Shown: piece by piece, positions 1 to 8,645 of the stretch | Layout: each line of letters begins with the position of its first letter | Numbering within the stretch: position 1 is the stretch's first letter | DNA from: Chitinophagaceae bacterium DXS | GTDB taxonomy: Bacteria; Bacteroidota; Bacteroidia; Chitinophagales; Chitinophagaceae | Direction: 5' to 3' | DNA length: 64,000 nucleotides | Assembly (NCBI GenBank): GCA_030345135.1 | Contig: CP128386.1 | Span: 1,881,383-1,945,382 of the forward strand | Translations under genes and position numbers: made by a program | Notes under the pieces: model-generated | Told to the model about the DNA's origin: nothing | Databases searched by the model: none | The model's input: only the letters and a program-made list of their open reading frames with translations

Positions 1-1155
1 GGTAAACAACATTGCAGCACCGCCCATTGCAGGCATGTATGACCACAGCCCTCCCATTTGTGAAATATCTCTTGTATGTAATCTTTCCTTGATCATACCG
101 GCTAATACGAATAACGCACCAGTACTTATGCCGTGAGTAATAATCTGCATGATGACTCCCTGCATGGCAATTTCGCGAAAGGCAAAAATACCGGTGAGCA
201 CAAAACCCATGTGGCTTACGGATGTATAGGCAATCAGGCGTTTGAGATCCGTTTGTGCAAATGCCATCATTGCTCCGTATATAACTCCGATAACACCAAA
301 AAGCATTGCCCACCATGCAATATCGGCTGCATATTGCTGAAACAATGGCAACACGAAACGTATAATACCGTAAGCACCGGTCTTTAACAACAAGCCGGCC
401 AAAATCAGACTGCCAGCTGTAGGCGCTTCACTGTGCGCATCAGGCAACCAGTTATGAAAAGGAACCATTGGAAGTTTAATTACAAAGGCTATCATAAAAC
501 CCATCATAATCCATTTTGCAACAGAAGGATCAATACGTGTACCTAACAGACTTAAATAATCATAAGTGTAGGTGCCACTTTGTGCACCATGAATAAAGTA
601 TAATGCTAAAATAGAAATCAGCATTAGTAAACCACCTGCCTGTGTAAATATGAAAAACTTGTATGCAGCATACCGCCTGTTTTTATCACCCCAGATAAGG
701 ATTAACAGGTACATTGGAACAAGCATTACTTCCCAGAAGAAATAAAAAAGAAACAGGTCAAGTGCCACGAAAACACCTGTAATACCTGCCAGTGTCCACA
801 GCAAATTGAAATAATAAAAACCTGCACGTTTCTCAATCTCTTTCCAGGAACACAACACAGCCAGCGTTCCCAGGAAGAATGTAAGCATTACCAAAATAAG
901 ACTTAATCCATCCATGGCAACATGAAAGCTGATACCAAAGGAAGGAATCCACGCGGACTGATATTGAATCATCCAGTTGCCCGTGTTTGCAGTCAGGCCC
1001 TGACCATGTTGCAGCCAGATATTTAAAAGAAGCACAAGATCTATTAATACGGCTAGCAAGGCTATCCATTTTATTGCCGGTGAATTTGATTTTGACAACA
1101 GCCAGCACAAAATGCCGCCAGCCAATAGAATAATGATCATCCAAATGAGTATCAT
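1..1155 (-). CDS. nuoM: NADH-quinone oxidoreductase subunit M, partial (C-terminus outside window)
   Basis: Antiporter-like proton-pumping subunit of the complex I membrane arm. The 385 codons present begin with ATG at 1153-1155, and the family is usually about 490-520 residues, so roughly the last quarter lies beyond the left edge. The translation is strongly hydrophobic with many membrane segments. It carries the conserved antiporter motifs: FFWEVMLVPMYLL with the key glutamate, KLPMVPFHNWLPDAHSEAP, and FAQTDLKRLIAYTSVSHMG. The start codon overlaps the nuoL stop by 4 bp (ATGA), the usual sign of translational coupling. nuoN is expected just outside the window. Confidence 0.95.
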   Translation of the reverse strand, partial: MILIWMIIILLAGGILCWLLSKSNSPAIKWIALLAVLIDLVLLLNIWLQHGQGLTANTGNWMIQYQSAWIPSFGISFHVAMDGLSLILVMLTFFLGTLAVLCSWKEIEKRAGFYYFNLLWTLAGITGVFVALDLFLFYFFWEVMLVPMYLLILIWGDKNRRYAAYKFFIFTQAGGLLMLISILALYFIHGAQSGTYTYDYLSLLGTRIDPSVAKWIMMGFMIAFVIKLPMVPFHNWLPDAHSEAPTAGSLILAGLLLKTGAYGIIRFVLPLFQQYAADIAWWAMLFGVIGVIYGAMMAFAQTDLKRLIAYTSVSHMGFVLTGIFAFREIAMQGVIMQIITHGISTGALFVLAGMIKERLHTRDISQMGGLWSYMPAMGGAAMLFT

Positions 1156-3041
1156 AAAATCAGTTGTAAGGCTAAAATAAAAATGATACCTATCAGCACC
1201 CCTATTACATAAGTACGCACAGAGCCATCCTGGCTAACAGAGAATATGCCATTGAGGCGCTGGAACAGCGAGACAATACCGGCATATATTTTATCTATTA
1301 CATCCTGTTTATTTAACTGCGTAATAAAAACAAAGGGCCGCACGAAAAGAATATTGTATAACTCATCAAACTTCCATCCCGTGTAAAAGAAATCCCGGAG
1401 CCAAACCATTGCCGGTGTTTGCTTCCAGCTTTCTATAATTGAAGTGTTCTTTCTGTACAAAAGATATCCAACAAATACACCCGAGAATGTAGCTACTACC
1501 GCAATCAACTGAAAGAGCGCTTCGGAAGGCACAGGCTCAGCTTCCACTACAGGCGGTAAAACTTTCTGTACCAAATCTGAGAATAGCGTAATGTGCAACA
1601 TGTTGTGTGGCCACTCAATAAAGCCGGCGCATATACTTAATATTGCGAGGATAACCAATGGCAAAGTCATCAGTCTTCCGGGAAGTTCACCAACATGCGT
1701 TTTTTCTGTTCCCCAGAAAACAACCAACATCAACCTTGTGGTGTAGAAGGCTGTAATAAAAGCACCAAGCAAAGCCACAATCCAGAGCAGCGGATTTCCG
1801 CCGTTGGCACTAAGTGCATACCAAAGCACCTGGTCCTTACTGAAAAATCCTGCCGTAATAAGCGGCAACGCAGCCAATGCAGCGGCACCAGCAAGGAATG
1901 TATAAAAGACAAGCGGCATTTTATTTTTCAATCCGCCCATTTTAAAAATCCCGTGTTCATGATGAAGCGATTCTATTACGGCGCCAGCTGCAAGGAATAA
2001 TAACGCTTTAAAAAATGCATGTGTAAAGAAGTGAAACACGCCGGCGCTCCACGCTCCTACGCCCAGCGCTAAAAACATATAACCCACCTGGCTTATTGTT
2101 GAATAAGCGAGAATGCGTTTAATGTCTGTTTGAACCATTGCACTGCATCCGGCAATAAATAAAGTGAGTGCTCCGATTACCGCTGTTATACTCATGACCA
2201 GCGGCGAAAGCTGAAAGAGGACATGCATTCTTGCCACCAAATAAACGCCCGCCGTAACCATCGTTGCTGCGTGAATGAGGGCACTTACCGGCGAAGGGCC
2301 GGCCATGGCATCAGGCAACCAGGTTTGTAGAGGAACCTGTGCTGACTTTCCCATCCCTCCGGCGAGCAACAACAAGGCGATGGCCGTTATGATGGGTGAG
2401 CCACTTGTAAAATGTTCCGGTGCCAGTTTTTGAATGGCAGGAATATCCAGCGTTCCCAATTCCCGGAACAACAAAAAGAAACCGATGGCCATTGCTGTAT
2501 CACCAACGCGGGTAATATAAAAAGCTTTATTGGCAGCCTGAACATTAGCGGTTGTTTCGTACCAAAAACCGATCAATAAATAACTACATAAACCTACACC
2601 TTCCCAACCCAGATACAGCAGCACAAGATTATCTGCCATTACCAGAAGCAGCATAGCGCAGACAAACAAATTCATGCTCGCAAAGAACCGGGCATAATCC
2701 CTGTCGTGCTTCATAAAACCTGCACTATAAATATGTATTAATGCACCTACAAATGTTATAACGAAAACGAACACCAGAGATAAAGCATCTACGTGTAAAC
2801 TGAATGAACAATTAAAATTGGCAACGCTCATCCAACGCCAAAGCTCAACGCTGTATGCACCACTATCCGGAGGCGCCTGCAGGAAACTAATCCCCAGCCA
2901 TATCGCGATGATCGCAGCAGCGGAAATTACCCCCGCGCCGATTAGTGCTACCAGCCTGTTGGGTAAACGCCTGCCTAACAGTGATAGTATTAGAAAACCA
3001 GCTAACGGCAATGCCGGGATGAGAGATAGCGTCTGGTGCAT
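1152..3041 (-). CDS. nuoL: NADH-quinone oxidoreductase subunit L
   Basis: The largest antiporter-like subunit of complex I, at the distal end of the membrane arm. At 629 aa it has the usual family length. The conserved glutamate lies in YLGWEGVGLCSYLL (E147), the mid-channel lysine in GGMGKSAQVPLQTW (K232), and the histidine in SALIHAATMVTAGVYL (H257). The C-terminal part ends in a long hydrophobic helix, consistent with the lateral helix that clamps the antiporter subunits. It lies 36 bp after nuoK and overlaps nuoM by 4 bp. Family and operon position agree. Confidence 0.97.
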   Translation of the reverse strand: MHQTLSLIPALPLAGFLILSLLGRRLPNRLVALIGAGVISAAAIIAIWLGISFLQAPPDSGAYSVELWRWMSVANFNCSFSLHVDALSLVFVFVITFVGALIHIYSAGFMKHDRDYARFFASMNLFVCAMLLLVMADNLVLLYLGWEGVGLCSYLLIGFWYETTANVQAANKAFYITRVGDTAMAIGFFLLFRELGTLDIPAIQKLAPEHFTSGSPIITAIALLLLAGGMGKSAQVPLQTWLPDAMAGPSPVSALIHAATMVTAGVYLVARMHVLFQLSPLVMSITAVIGALTLFIAGCSAMVQTDIKRILAYSTISQVGYMFLALGVGAWSAGVFHFFTHAFFKALLFLAAGAVIESLHHEHGIFKMGGLKNKMPLVFYTFLAGAAALAALPLITAGFFSKDQVLWYALSANGGNPLLWIVALLGAFITAFYTTRLMLVVFWGTEKTHVGELPGRLMTLPLVILAILSICAGFIEWPHNMLHITLFSDLVQKVLPPVVEAEPVPSEALFQLIAVVATFSGVFVGYLLYRKNTSIIESWKQTPAMVWLRDFFYTGWKFDELYNILFVRPFVFITQLNKQDVIDKIYAGIVSLFQRLNGIFSVSQDGSVRTYVIGVLIGIIFILALQLIL

Positions 3042-3077
3042 AAAATTTAGTTTTAACTTTCTGCCACCCTATGTTAA

Positions 3078-3407
3078 CTATTGAACCTTTATTTCCTGAA
3101 TATCTATATCGTCTTTTAATACGTTGAGCCTGGTAACGTCCAGGGTTTTATGCTGGTGATAAACCTGCATGACCAATGCCAATCCAACTGAAACTTCCGA
3201 CGCTGCCATGGCCAGGATAAACAGGAACATCACCTGTCCGTCCGGCTGTCCCCATCGTGCACCGGCTGCAACAAAAGCAAGCCCGGCAGCATTGAGCATA
3301 ACCTCAACGGAAATCAATATAAAGATCACGTTGCGTCGTGTTAACACGCCAATCAAGCCTAAAGTGAATAATATGGCAGCAACGGCAAGTACTGAGTAGG
3401 AAGCCAT
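3078..3407 (-). CDS. nuoK: NADH-quinone oxidoreductase subunit K
   Basis: Small three-helix membrane subunit of complex I, 109 aa (about 100 is usual). The two membrane-embedded glutamates of the proton path are present, E35 in ISVEVMLNA and E71 in [11 protein letters not shown]. The gene sits between nuoJ and nuoL as in other nuo operons. It is separated from nuoJ by a 144-bp gap filled with an ACGTT-word repeat array, unusual inside this operon because most bacterial nuoJ-nuoK pairs are tightly spaced. Confidence 0.96.
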   Translation of the reverse strand: MASYSVLAVAAILFTLGLIGVLTRRNVIFILISVEVMLNAAGLAFVAAGARWGQPDGQVMFLFILAMAASEVSVGLALVMQVYHQHKTLDVTRLNVLKDDIDIQEIKVQ

Positions 3408-3551
3408 ACGTTGTACGTTTTAAGTTATACGTTGTACGTTGTAAGTTTTACGTTTTACGTTGTACGTTATAAATTTTACGTTTTACGTTTTAGGAAGCGG
3501 AGATTATGTCTGATGCAAAAACTTCGCTGTGATAAACGTATAACGTACCAC
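3408..3551. repeat. ACGTTGTACGTT word-repeat array between nuoJ and nuoK
   Basis: The gap is made almost wholly of variants of ACGTTGTACGTT, TAAGTTATACGTT and TTTTACGTTTTACG on the plus strand (about 3410-3492). A short unique centre follows, then an inverted copy (AACGTATAACGTACCACTT, about 3535-3553) reaching into the end of nuoJ. The arms are complementary, so the transcript of the gap can fold back. The same word family recurs at 35316-35404, 41621-41650 and 49500-49688. No gene is seen here. Confidence 0.85.
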
Positions 3552-4097
3552 TTACAACTTCACACTTTCCCGTTCCTCTTTTTCCCGGAGGAATCTGTGC
3601 AAGTATCTTTTCTTATGGCGACCGATATGAGCGGCGCCAACAATGCCGGCCATCAGCAGAAATCCAACCAGTTCGACAGCTATTATGTATTCCTTGTAAA
3701 GAGAAAAAGATATTTGTTTAATGGGAACGGATTGATCCGTAATTGTTGTAGAATCTCCCCTGATCATAAGCACTAACAATTCTGCAAGCAAAATGGCCGT
3801 AAGTATTGTCGGCCCGGCCCAGGTTTGTGTTTTGATCCATTGCTTTTCCTGCGCCGCTGCTTCACTCCCGATATTCAGCATCATGACCACAAAAATGAAG
3901 AGCACGATAATAGCACCTGCATACAATATGATTTCCAGTATAGCGACAAACGGAGCGCCCAATGACAAAAAGATCATAGATACTGCTAAAAAGGAAACCA
4001 CCAGGTATAGCAACGCATGAACAGGGTGATAACGTGTAATTACCATAATGGTAGCGACAATTGCGACGACTGACGATATATAAAACAGGTAGTTCAT
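3552..4097 (-). CDS. nuoJ: NADH-quinone oxidoreductase subunit J
   Basis: Complex I membrane subunit next to NuoA, NuoK and NuoH. It has 181 aa with five predicted membrane helices. The family-typical stretch with the pi-bulge helix is seen as APFVAILEIILYAGAIIVLF, followed by VVMMLNIG. It begins 3 bp after the nuoI stop and so is co-transcribed with it. The last codons run into the inverted arm of the downstream ACGTT-word repeat, so the charged C-terminal tail (HKKRYLHRFLREKEERESVKL region) is partly repeat-adjacent and may vary between strains. Confidence 0.94.
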   Translation of the reverse strand: MNYLFYISSVVAIVATIMVITRYHPVHALLYLVVSFLAVSMIFLSLGAPFVAILEIILYAGAIIVLFIFVVMMLNIGSEAAAQEKQWIKTQTWAGPTILTAILLAELLVLMIRGDSTTITDQSVPIKQISFSLYKEYIIAVELVGFLLMAGIVGAAHIGRHKKRYLHRFLREKEERESVKL

Positions 4098-4100
4098 TTC

Positions 4101-4622
4101 TTATGGCATTAGACTGTGAATATCAACCGGAGCTTCTTCATTTTCGCCTTCACCTTTTTGTTTTACGCCTGCATCCATCCCTGCAACCTTGTAGAAATTA
4201 TATCCGGGATATTTTCCCTGGCTATCAATAAGCAGATCTGGTTTTTCAAAAACAAGGTTCTGCCTGTTGTATTCAGCCATTTCAAAATCAGGTATTAGTT
4301 GGATGGCGTATGTAGGGCAAGCATCTTCGCAATATCCGCAAAAAATGCAGCGTGAAAAATTGATGCGGAAAAATTCAGGATAACGGCGTCCGTTTTCGTC
4401 TTCAGTGGCCTGCAAGGCAATACAGTCAACAGGGCAAGCCACTGCACATAAATAGCAACCAACACAACGTTCACCGCCGTCAGGATCTTTTGTCAGCACT
4501 ATTCTTCCACGCCAGCGAGGATGGAGTTTTACTTTCTCTTCGGGATACTCTATCGTCACCTTTTTCCTGAAAAGATGAAGAAATGTTAACCAGATTGTTC
4601 GTATATGACTGAACATAAACAA
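4101..4622 (-). CDS. nuoI: NADH-quinone oxidoreductase subunit I (2x[4Fe-4S])
   Basis: Ferredoxin-like subunit of the complex I hydrophilic arm that passes electrons through clusters N6a and N6b toward NuoB. It has 173 aa, with two CxxCxxCxxxCP motifs: C53/C56/C59/C63 ([12 protein letters not shown]) and C92/C95/C98/C102 ([12 protein letters not shown]). The N-terminus is amphipathic, as expected for a subunit lying on the membrane surface. It is followed at once by nuoJ (3 bp) and preceded by a 146-bp repeat-bearing gap after nuoH. Confidence 0.97.
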   Translation of the reverse strand: MFMFSHIRTIWLTFLHLFRKKVTIEYPEEKVKLHPRWRGRIVLTKDPDGGERCVGCYLCAVACPVDCIALQATEDENGRRYPEFFRINFSRCIFCGYCEDACPTYAIQLIPDFEMAEYNRQNLVFEKPDLLIDSQGKYPGYNFYKVAGMDAGVKQKGEGENEEAPVDIHSLMP

Positions 4623-4768
4623 GTTTTAAAAGTTGGGCCACCAAGACACAAAGACTCAAAGAAGCACTAAGTTTTTTATTATGCAGAGAAAAGGCAGAAG
4701 TAACACGGGTAGTCCGAAATCACCTCTTCATTTTCAATTATTCATTTTCCATTTTCAATTGGTTTCGC
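4623..4768. repeat. Degenerate repeat-filled gap between nuoH and nuoI
   Basis: About 4635-4690 resembles one decayed unit of the ~83-bp CACAAAG/CACTAAG repeat seen at 62.2-62.7 kb (GCCACCAAGACACAAAGAC, then GCACTAAGTTTTTT). About 4728-4762 is a TTTTCAATT word cluster (TTCATTTTCAATTATTCATT). No coding sequence is supported. It separates two genes of one operon. Confidence 0.6.
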
Positions 4769-5725
4769 CTAGCCTCTTATCCACAACGCGATCGCGCCGG
4801 TAACCATCAGATTCAACAGCACTAAAGGCAGCAACACCTTCCAGCCTGTTTCCATCAACTGATCATATCTTGGTCGCGGCAGCGATGCGCGTAATAATAT
4901 AAAGAACAGTATAAATGCAAATGTTTTAATAAAGAACCACGCCCATGGAGGCAGGAATGCAGGACCGAGCCATCCGCCGAAAAACATGGTTGCAGTCATG
5001 GCTGAAATGAGCGTTACGCCCAAATACTCTCCGATGAAGAACATCCCGAATTTCATACCGGAATATTCTGAGTGAAAACCGGCAATAAGCTCACTTTCCG
5101 CTTCGGGAATATCAAAAGGAAGACGATGTGTTTCAGCTACTCCTGCAATAAAAAATATAACCAAAGCAACAGGTTGCTTAAAAACAAACCACACATCTTT
5201 CTGCGCATTTACAATATCACTCAGCTTAAATGATCCGGTTAACATTACAATGCCCATAAGGCTTAATCCCATAAATACTTCATAAGCGATCATTTGAGAA
5301 GCACCACGCAAGGCACCCAACAAGGAATATTTATTGTTTGATGCCCAGCCCCCTAATACAATGCTGTACACGCCCAATGAAGACATTGCCAAAAAGAACA
5401 ATATGCCAACATTTAAATCCGATACGATAATTGACGGAGAGAAAGGAATGATCACAAAGCTCATCAACACACTTGCCACAACAATGGCAGGCGCAGTAAT
5501 GAATACCCATTTATCTGCGAACGGAGGGATCCAGTCCTCCTTAAAAAACAACTTTAAAGTATCGGCCAAAACAATCAAAATTCCTAACGGCCCTGCCCTG
5601 TTGGGACCAAGCCTATCCTGCCACATAGCCAGCATCCGACGCTCCAGCCAGATGAGACCAGCTGCGATATTCAGCAGTACAAACAGTACGCCCAATACGA
5701 TCCATATGTGTTGCATGACTGTCAT
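4769..5725 (-). CDS. nuoH: NADH-quinone oxidoreductase subunit H
   Basis: Complex I membrane subunit at the junction with the hydrophilic arm, forming much of the quinone chamber. It has 318 aa with eight or so membrane helices. Family signatures are clear: LERRMLAMWQDRLGPNRAGP near the N-terminus, AETHRLPFDIPEAESELIAG in the loop before EYSGMKFGMFFIGEY, and RASLPRPRYDQLMETGWK near the C-terminus. The gene is preceded by an AGCTATCAG-type repeat gap after nuoG. Confidence 0.97.
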   Translation of the reverse strand: MTVMQHIWIVLGVLFVLLNIAAGLIWLERRMLAMWQDRLGPNRAGPLGILIVLADTLKLFFKEDWIPPFADKWVFITAPAIVVASVLMSFVIIPFSPSIIVSDLNVGILFFLAMSSLGVYSIVLGGWASNNKYSLLGALRGASQMIAYEVFMGLSLMGIVMLTGSFKLSDIVNAQKDVWFVFKQPVALVIFFIAGVAETHRLPFDIPEAESELIAGFHSEYSGMKFGMFFIGEYLGVTLISAMTATMFFGGWLGPAFLPPWAWFFIKTFAFILFFILLRASLPRPRYDQLMETGWKVLLPLVLLNLMVTGAIALWIRG

Positions 5726-5821
5726 TTTAGCTTTGAGATTTAGCTATCAGCAATTAGCTGTCAGCTTTCTTGTTGCCTGGTTTAATAATCATAATTAAAG
5801 CCTGATAAACATTGTCAATTT
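5726..5821. repeat. AGCTATCAG/TTTTCAATT word repeats between nuoG and nuoH
   Basis: The gap contains TTAGCTATCAGCAATTAGC followed by TGTCAGC (about 5738-5766) and, next to the nuoG stop, TGTCAATTTTCAATTGAC (about 5813-5828), an AATTG-type word that is nearly palindromic. Both words recur elsewhere in the window. Confidence 0.7.
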
Positions 5822-8533
5822 TCAATTGACCTTCGCGAGGTTTATTCTTGTTCCCCAGTTCATACCAACCGTGCCGCGCGATCCTGCATTTACAAACACA
5901 ACACCATCACACATGTTGTCCAGCACTTTTACGGGCAATGAGCCATAAGCAATACCGGCGTCCGTTAGTTGAAGCATGTCTCCTTCTTTTACATTTAGCG
6001 CTTCAGCGCTCTTTGGCGAAATGATAGCAAAAAGTTCGGGCGAAAGCACTTCAAGTGCCTTTGTATAACCGCTTAATTCACCGGAACCAAGCACATGAAA
6101 CTTAGGAAGCAACAGCCATTTATCTTTTGTTATCACAAATTGTTCAGGAACGTCTTTAAAGAAAAGATCAGCATTTTCTTTCTTTTTATCCTGTAACAAA
6201 CGCACGCCAGGATTCCCTCCTTTTAATGAACCATTAGGTTCATCCTGGTATTTAGCAACAGACTGCACAGAGTTCCAACCGGGTGCCCAGAAGAAAGGAA
6301 CTGCCCATGACGGTGGCACGCCCTTGAAGCCCTCCATAGTAAAGGACAAAGGTGAATCTCCATCATAAAACGGCTTTGGTTCACTTACATTCTTGTTGGC
6401 TTGTATAGCTGTTCTTCCGCTATACCTGTGGGGCTCCCGGGGGATTCGTTCTCCGTGAATAGTATAATCGTGACCCGGTGAAACGCTTGTAATTCCTTTA
6501 AACTGTGGCATATCGGTCTCCATTTTTTGCAACAGTTCATCGGGATGTAATACATGACCATTTACTTTTTGAGACCTTAGCATCTGCATCTTCCATAGCC
6601 ACTGCCAGCTTTCTTTTACCTGTGTATCGGCATTGGGTATAACCTGGAAAAAACGTTGTGCGCGACCTTCATTGTTCACCAATGTTCCGTCTCCCTCTGC
6701 AAACGTTGCAGCAGGTAACAGCACACTGGCTTTTTCAGTAGTAGAATTATGTAAAGAATCCAGTACGATAATATGATCGCATTTGTTTAAAAAATTATCA
6801 ACCAGGTTGGGTGTTAGGTGCCTGTAAAGATCATTTTCCAGTATCACAGCCGTGGCATGTCCGTTGGGCCTTACGCTATCCATTGCATGATTGAAGGCCG
6901 GCGCATCCATTAGTGCCAGTCCCATGCTATTACATTCAGTCATCACACATGCCATACCCGTTTTTCTACCTGCAGTATTTAACGACGCGGCGATATCAAA
7001 CGCAGCTTTAATCACATTATCATTATAACTGGAAACGCCTGTAATAATAACCGGATTTTTTGCCTGCTTTAACGCCTCCCCGATTGCTTTTGCCTGATTG
7101 GTTAATTCTTCGCTGAAATTATCAGCCTGTAGTTTACCCGGCTGCAGATAAGCTGCAATTGCAAAAGCAGCCCTCGACAGATCATCGGGCGTTGCGTGCC
7201 ACGCGTGAGTGGCCAGCTCGTCCAATGGAGATGCAGACACATTAAGTACTGCAAGAAAACCTTTGTCTTCCTGCGCAAGTTCCTTTATTGCTGAATCCAG
7301 CCACACAGGAATTTGTACATGTTGCGAAGCTTCTGCACCGGCAGTTTTTACCACAGCCTGCCTAACGGCCAGCGCCATCATTGGTGCTGTATTCCAGATA
7401 TCTTCTCCTACAACCAACACCGCGTCGGCCTGCTCAATTTCTTTTAGTGATGCACTGTGCACACTTCCCGATTGCAATACATCTATGCACACCCTGTTTA
7501 AATGCGCTTCATCTTCGCTAATGCCCTGGTAAAAATTTTGTTTACCTACCAGTTGCATTAAAGCGAAATTGCTTTCTAGTGATGCCCTCGGCGATCCAAT
7601 GCCAATAATTTTACTCATGGAAACCAGCGGCTGCAAATGCTGCATCAATTCTTCTTCTGTTGACGCCTCCCCTGCACGGTTCCGGATAATAACACGTTTT
7701 ATCCTGTTTTCGCTGTTGACAAACTCATATCCAAATCGTCCGCGGTCGCATAAGAAATAACCGTTCACATCGCCATTATACCTGTTTAAAATACAGCGCA
7801 GTTCACCATAGCGTTCTGCAGCAATCGTATTGCAACCCACGCTGCAATGATTACAAACAGAAGGCGACATAGTGAGGTCCCATTTTCTGGTGTAATGTTC
7901 CTTTAACGTCTTATCAGTGAAAACGCCGGTAGGACATACTTCTGAAAGATTTCCGCTGAACGGACTTTGCAATACGCCATCTTTTTCTCTTCCGAAATAT
8001 ACATGGTTGTGTGCCGCAAAAACATTTAGATCATCGCCGCCTGCATAGTCGCGATAGTAACGTACGCAACGGTAACACTGAATGCAACGGTTCATCTCAT
8101 GATGAATCAGCGGACCGAGATATTGATTGGTGTATGTTCTTTTCTTGTACTTAAATCTGCGGTAGTCGTGCCCAGTCATTACCGTCATATCCTGCAAATG
8201 ACAAGCACCTCCTTCATCACATACCGGGCAATCGTGCGGATGATTCGTCATCAGCCATTCAATTACCTGCTCGCGAAATTCTTTAGCTGTCTTATCTTCT
8301 ATTGAAAGATAAAGTCCATCTTTAACTCCTTCCATACAACTCATAACGAGCCTGCCCTTTGTGTCATTCTCATCTTTATATACTTTAACTGCACATTGCC
8401 TGCAAGCTCCAACGCTTCCCATTGCCGGATGCCAGCAGAAGTAAGGCAGGTCGAGTCCTACTGAAAGGCAAGCCTCCAGCAGATTTTTGCCGGACTTGAT
8501 ATTGTATTCTTTGTTATCGATGTGAATAACCAT
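5822..8533 (-). CDS. nuoG: NADH-quinone oxidoreductase subunit G
   Basis: Large iron-sulfur subunit of complex I. The 903 aa match the long form with a molybdopterin-oxidoreductase-like C-terminal domain. Ligands visible in order: a [2Fe-2S] site C33/C44/C47/C66; the His-Cys site H98/C102/C105/C111 (DCPVCDEGGACHLQD); a [4Fe-4S] site C150/C153/C156/C200 (CIQCYRC, then CPTGV); and the extra N7-type site C227/C230/C234/C262 (CNHCSVGC), which many lineages have lost. The molybdopterin-like domain follows and is presumably structural. It is preceded by a striking hairpin after nuoF. Confidence 0.97.
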   Translation of the reverse strand: MVIHIDNKEYNIKSGKNLLEACLSVGLDLPYFCWHPAMGSVGACRQCAVKVYKDENDTKGRLVMSCMEGVKDGLYLSIEDKTAKEFREQVIEWLMTNHPHDCPVCDEGGACHLQDMTVMTGHDYRRFKYKKRTYTNQYLGPLIHHEMNRCIQCYRCVRYYRDYAGGDDLNVFAAHNHVYFGREKDGVLQSPFSGNLSEVCPTGVFTDKTLKEHYTRKWDLTMSPSVCNHCSVGCNTIAAERYGELRCILNRYNGDVNGYFLCDRGRFGYEFVNSENRIKRVIIRNRAGEASTEEELMQHLQPLVSMSKIIGIGSPRASLESNFALMQLVGKQNFYQGISEDEAHLNRVCIDVLQSGSVHSASLKEIEQADAVLVVGEDIWNTAPMMALAVRQAVVKTAGAEASQHVQIPVWLDSAIKELAQEDKGFLAVLNVSASPLDELATHAWHATPDDLSRAAFAIAAYLQPGKLQADNFSEELTNQAKAIGEALKQAKNPVIITGVSSYNDNVIKAAFDIAASLNTAGRKTGMACVMTECNSMGLALMDAPAFNHAMDSVRPNGHATAVILENDLYRHLTPNLVDNFLNKCDHIIVLDSLHNSTTEKASVLLPAATFAEGDGTLVNNEGRAQRFFQVIPNADTQVKESWQWLWKMQMLRSQKVNGHVLHPDELLQKMETDMPQFKGITSVSPGHDYTIHGERIPREPHRYSGRTAIQANKNVSEPKPFYDGDSPLSFTMEGFKGVPPSWAVPFFWAPGWNSVQSVAKYQDEPNGSLKGGNPGVRLLQDKKKENADLFFKDVPEQFVITKDKWLLLPKFHVLGSGELSGYTKALEVLSPELFAIISPKSAEALNVKEGDMLQLTDAGIAYGSLPVKVLDNMCDGVVFVNAGSRGTVGMNWGTRINLAKVN

Positions 8534-8602
8534 AGGAGTCAGTTTTTAGCTATGTTGTAGCTGCTGCCACTCATTACCCGTAAAATTTAAGACTTCGCTG
8601 AG

Positions 8603-8645
8603 TGCATATGTGTCCTACACCTTTGAGGTGTAGGACACATATGCA
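8603..8645. repeat. Perfect 20-bp inverted repeat with 3-nt loop between nuoF and nuoG
   Basis: Arms 8603-8622 (TGCATATGTGTCCTACACCT) and 8626-8645 (AGGTGTAGGACACATATGCA) are exactly complementary around a TTG loop. The hairpin begins immediately after the nuoF stop codon (8646-8648). There is no U-tract on the minus strand, so it does not look like an intrinsic terminator. A role as an RNA processing or stability element, or as a REP-like insertion, is inference. GTAGGACA also occurs in the REP-like region near 51.06 and 51.3 kb. Confidence 0.9.

Noticed and set aside
133-387. Plus-strand open frame of 84 codons opposite nuoM
   Set aside because: Lies antisense within a conserved membrane-protein gene, has no start context and no family features; it is a shadow of nuoM.
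833-1144. Minus-strand frame of 103 codons at the start of nuoM
   Set aside because: It is a different frame of the nuoM N-terminal region. The true nuoM frame from 1155 shows the antiporter motifs.
3411-3776. Plus-strand frame of 121 codons starting in the ACGTT array
   Set aside because: Begins with repeat-coded peptide ([16 protein letters not shown]) and continues antisense to nuoJ; no gene.
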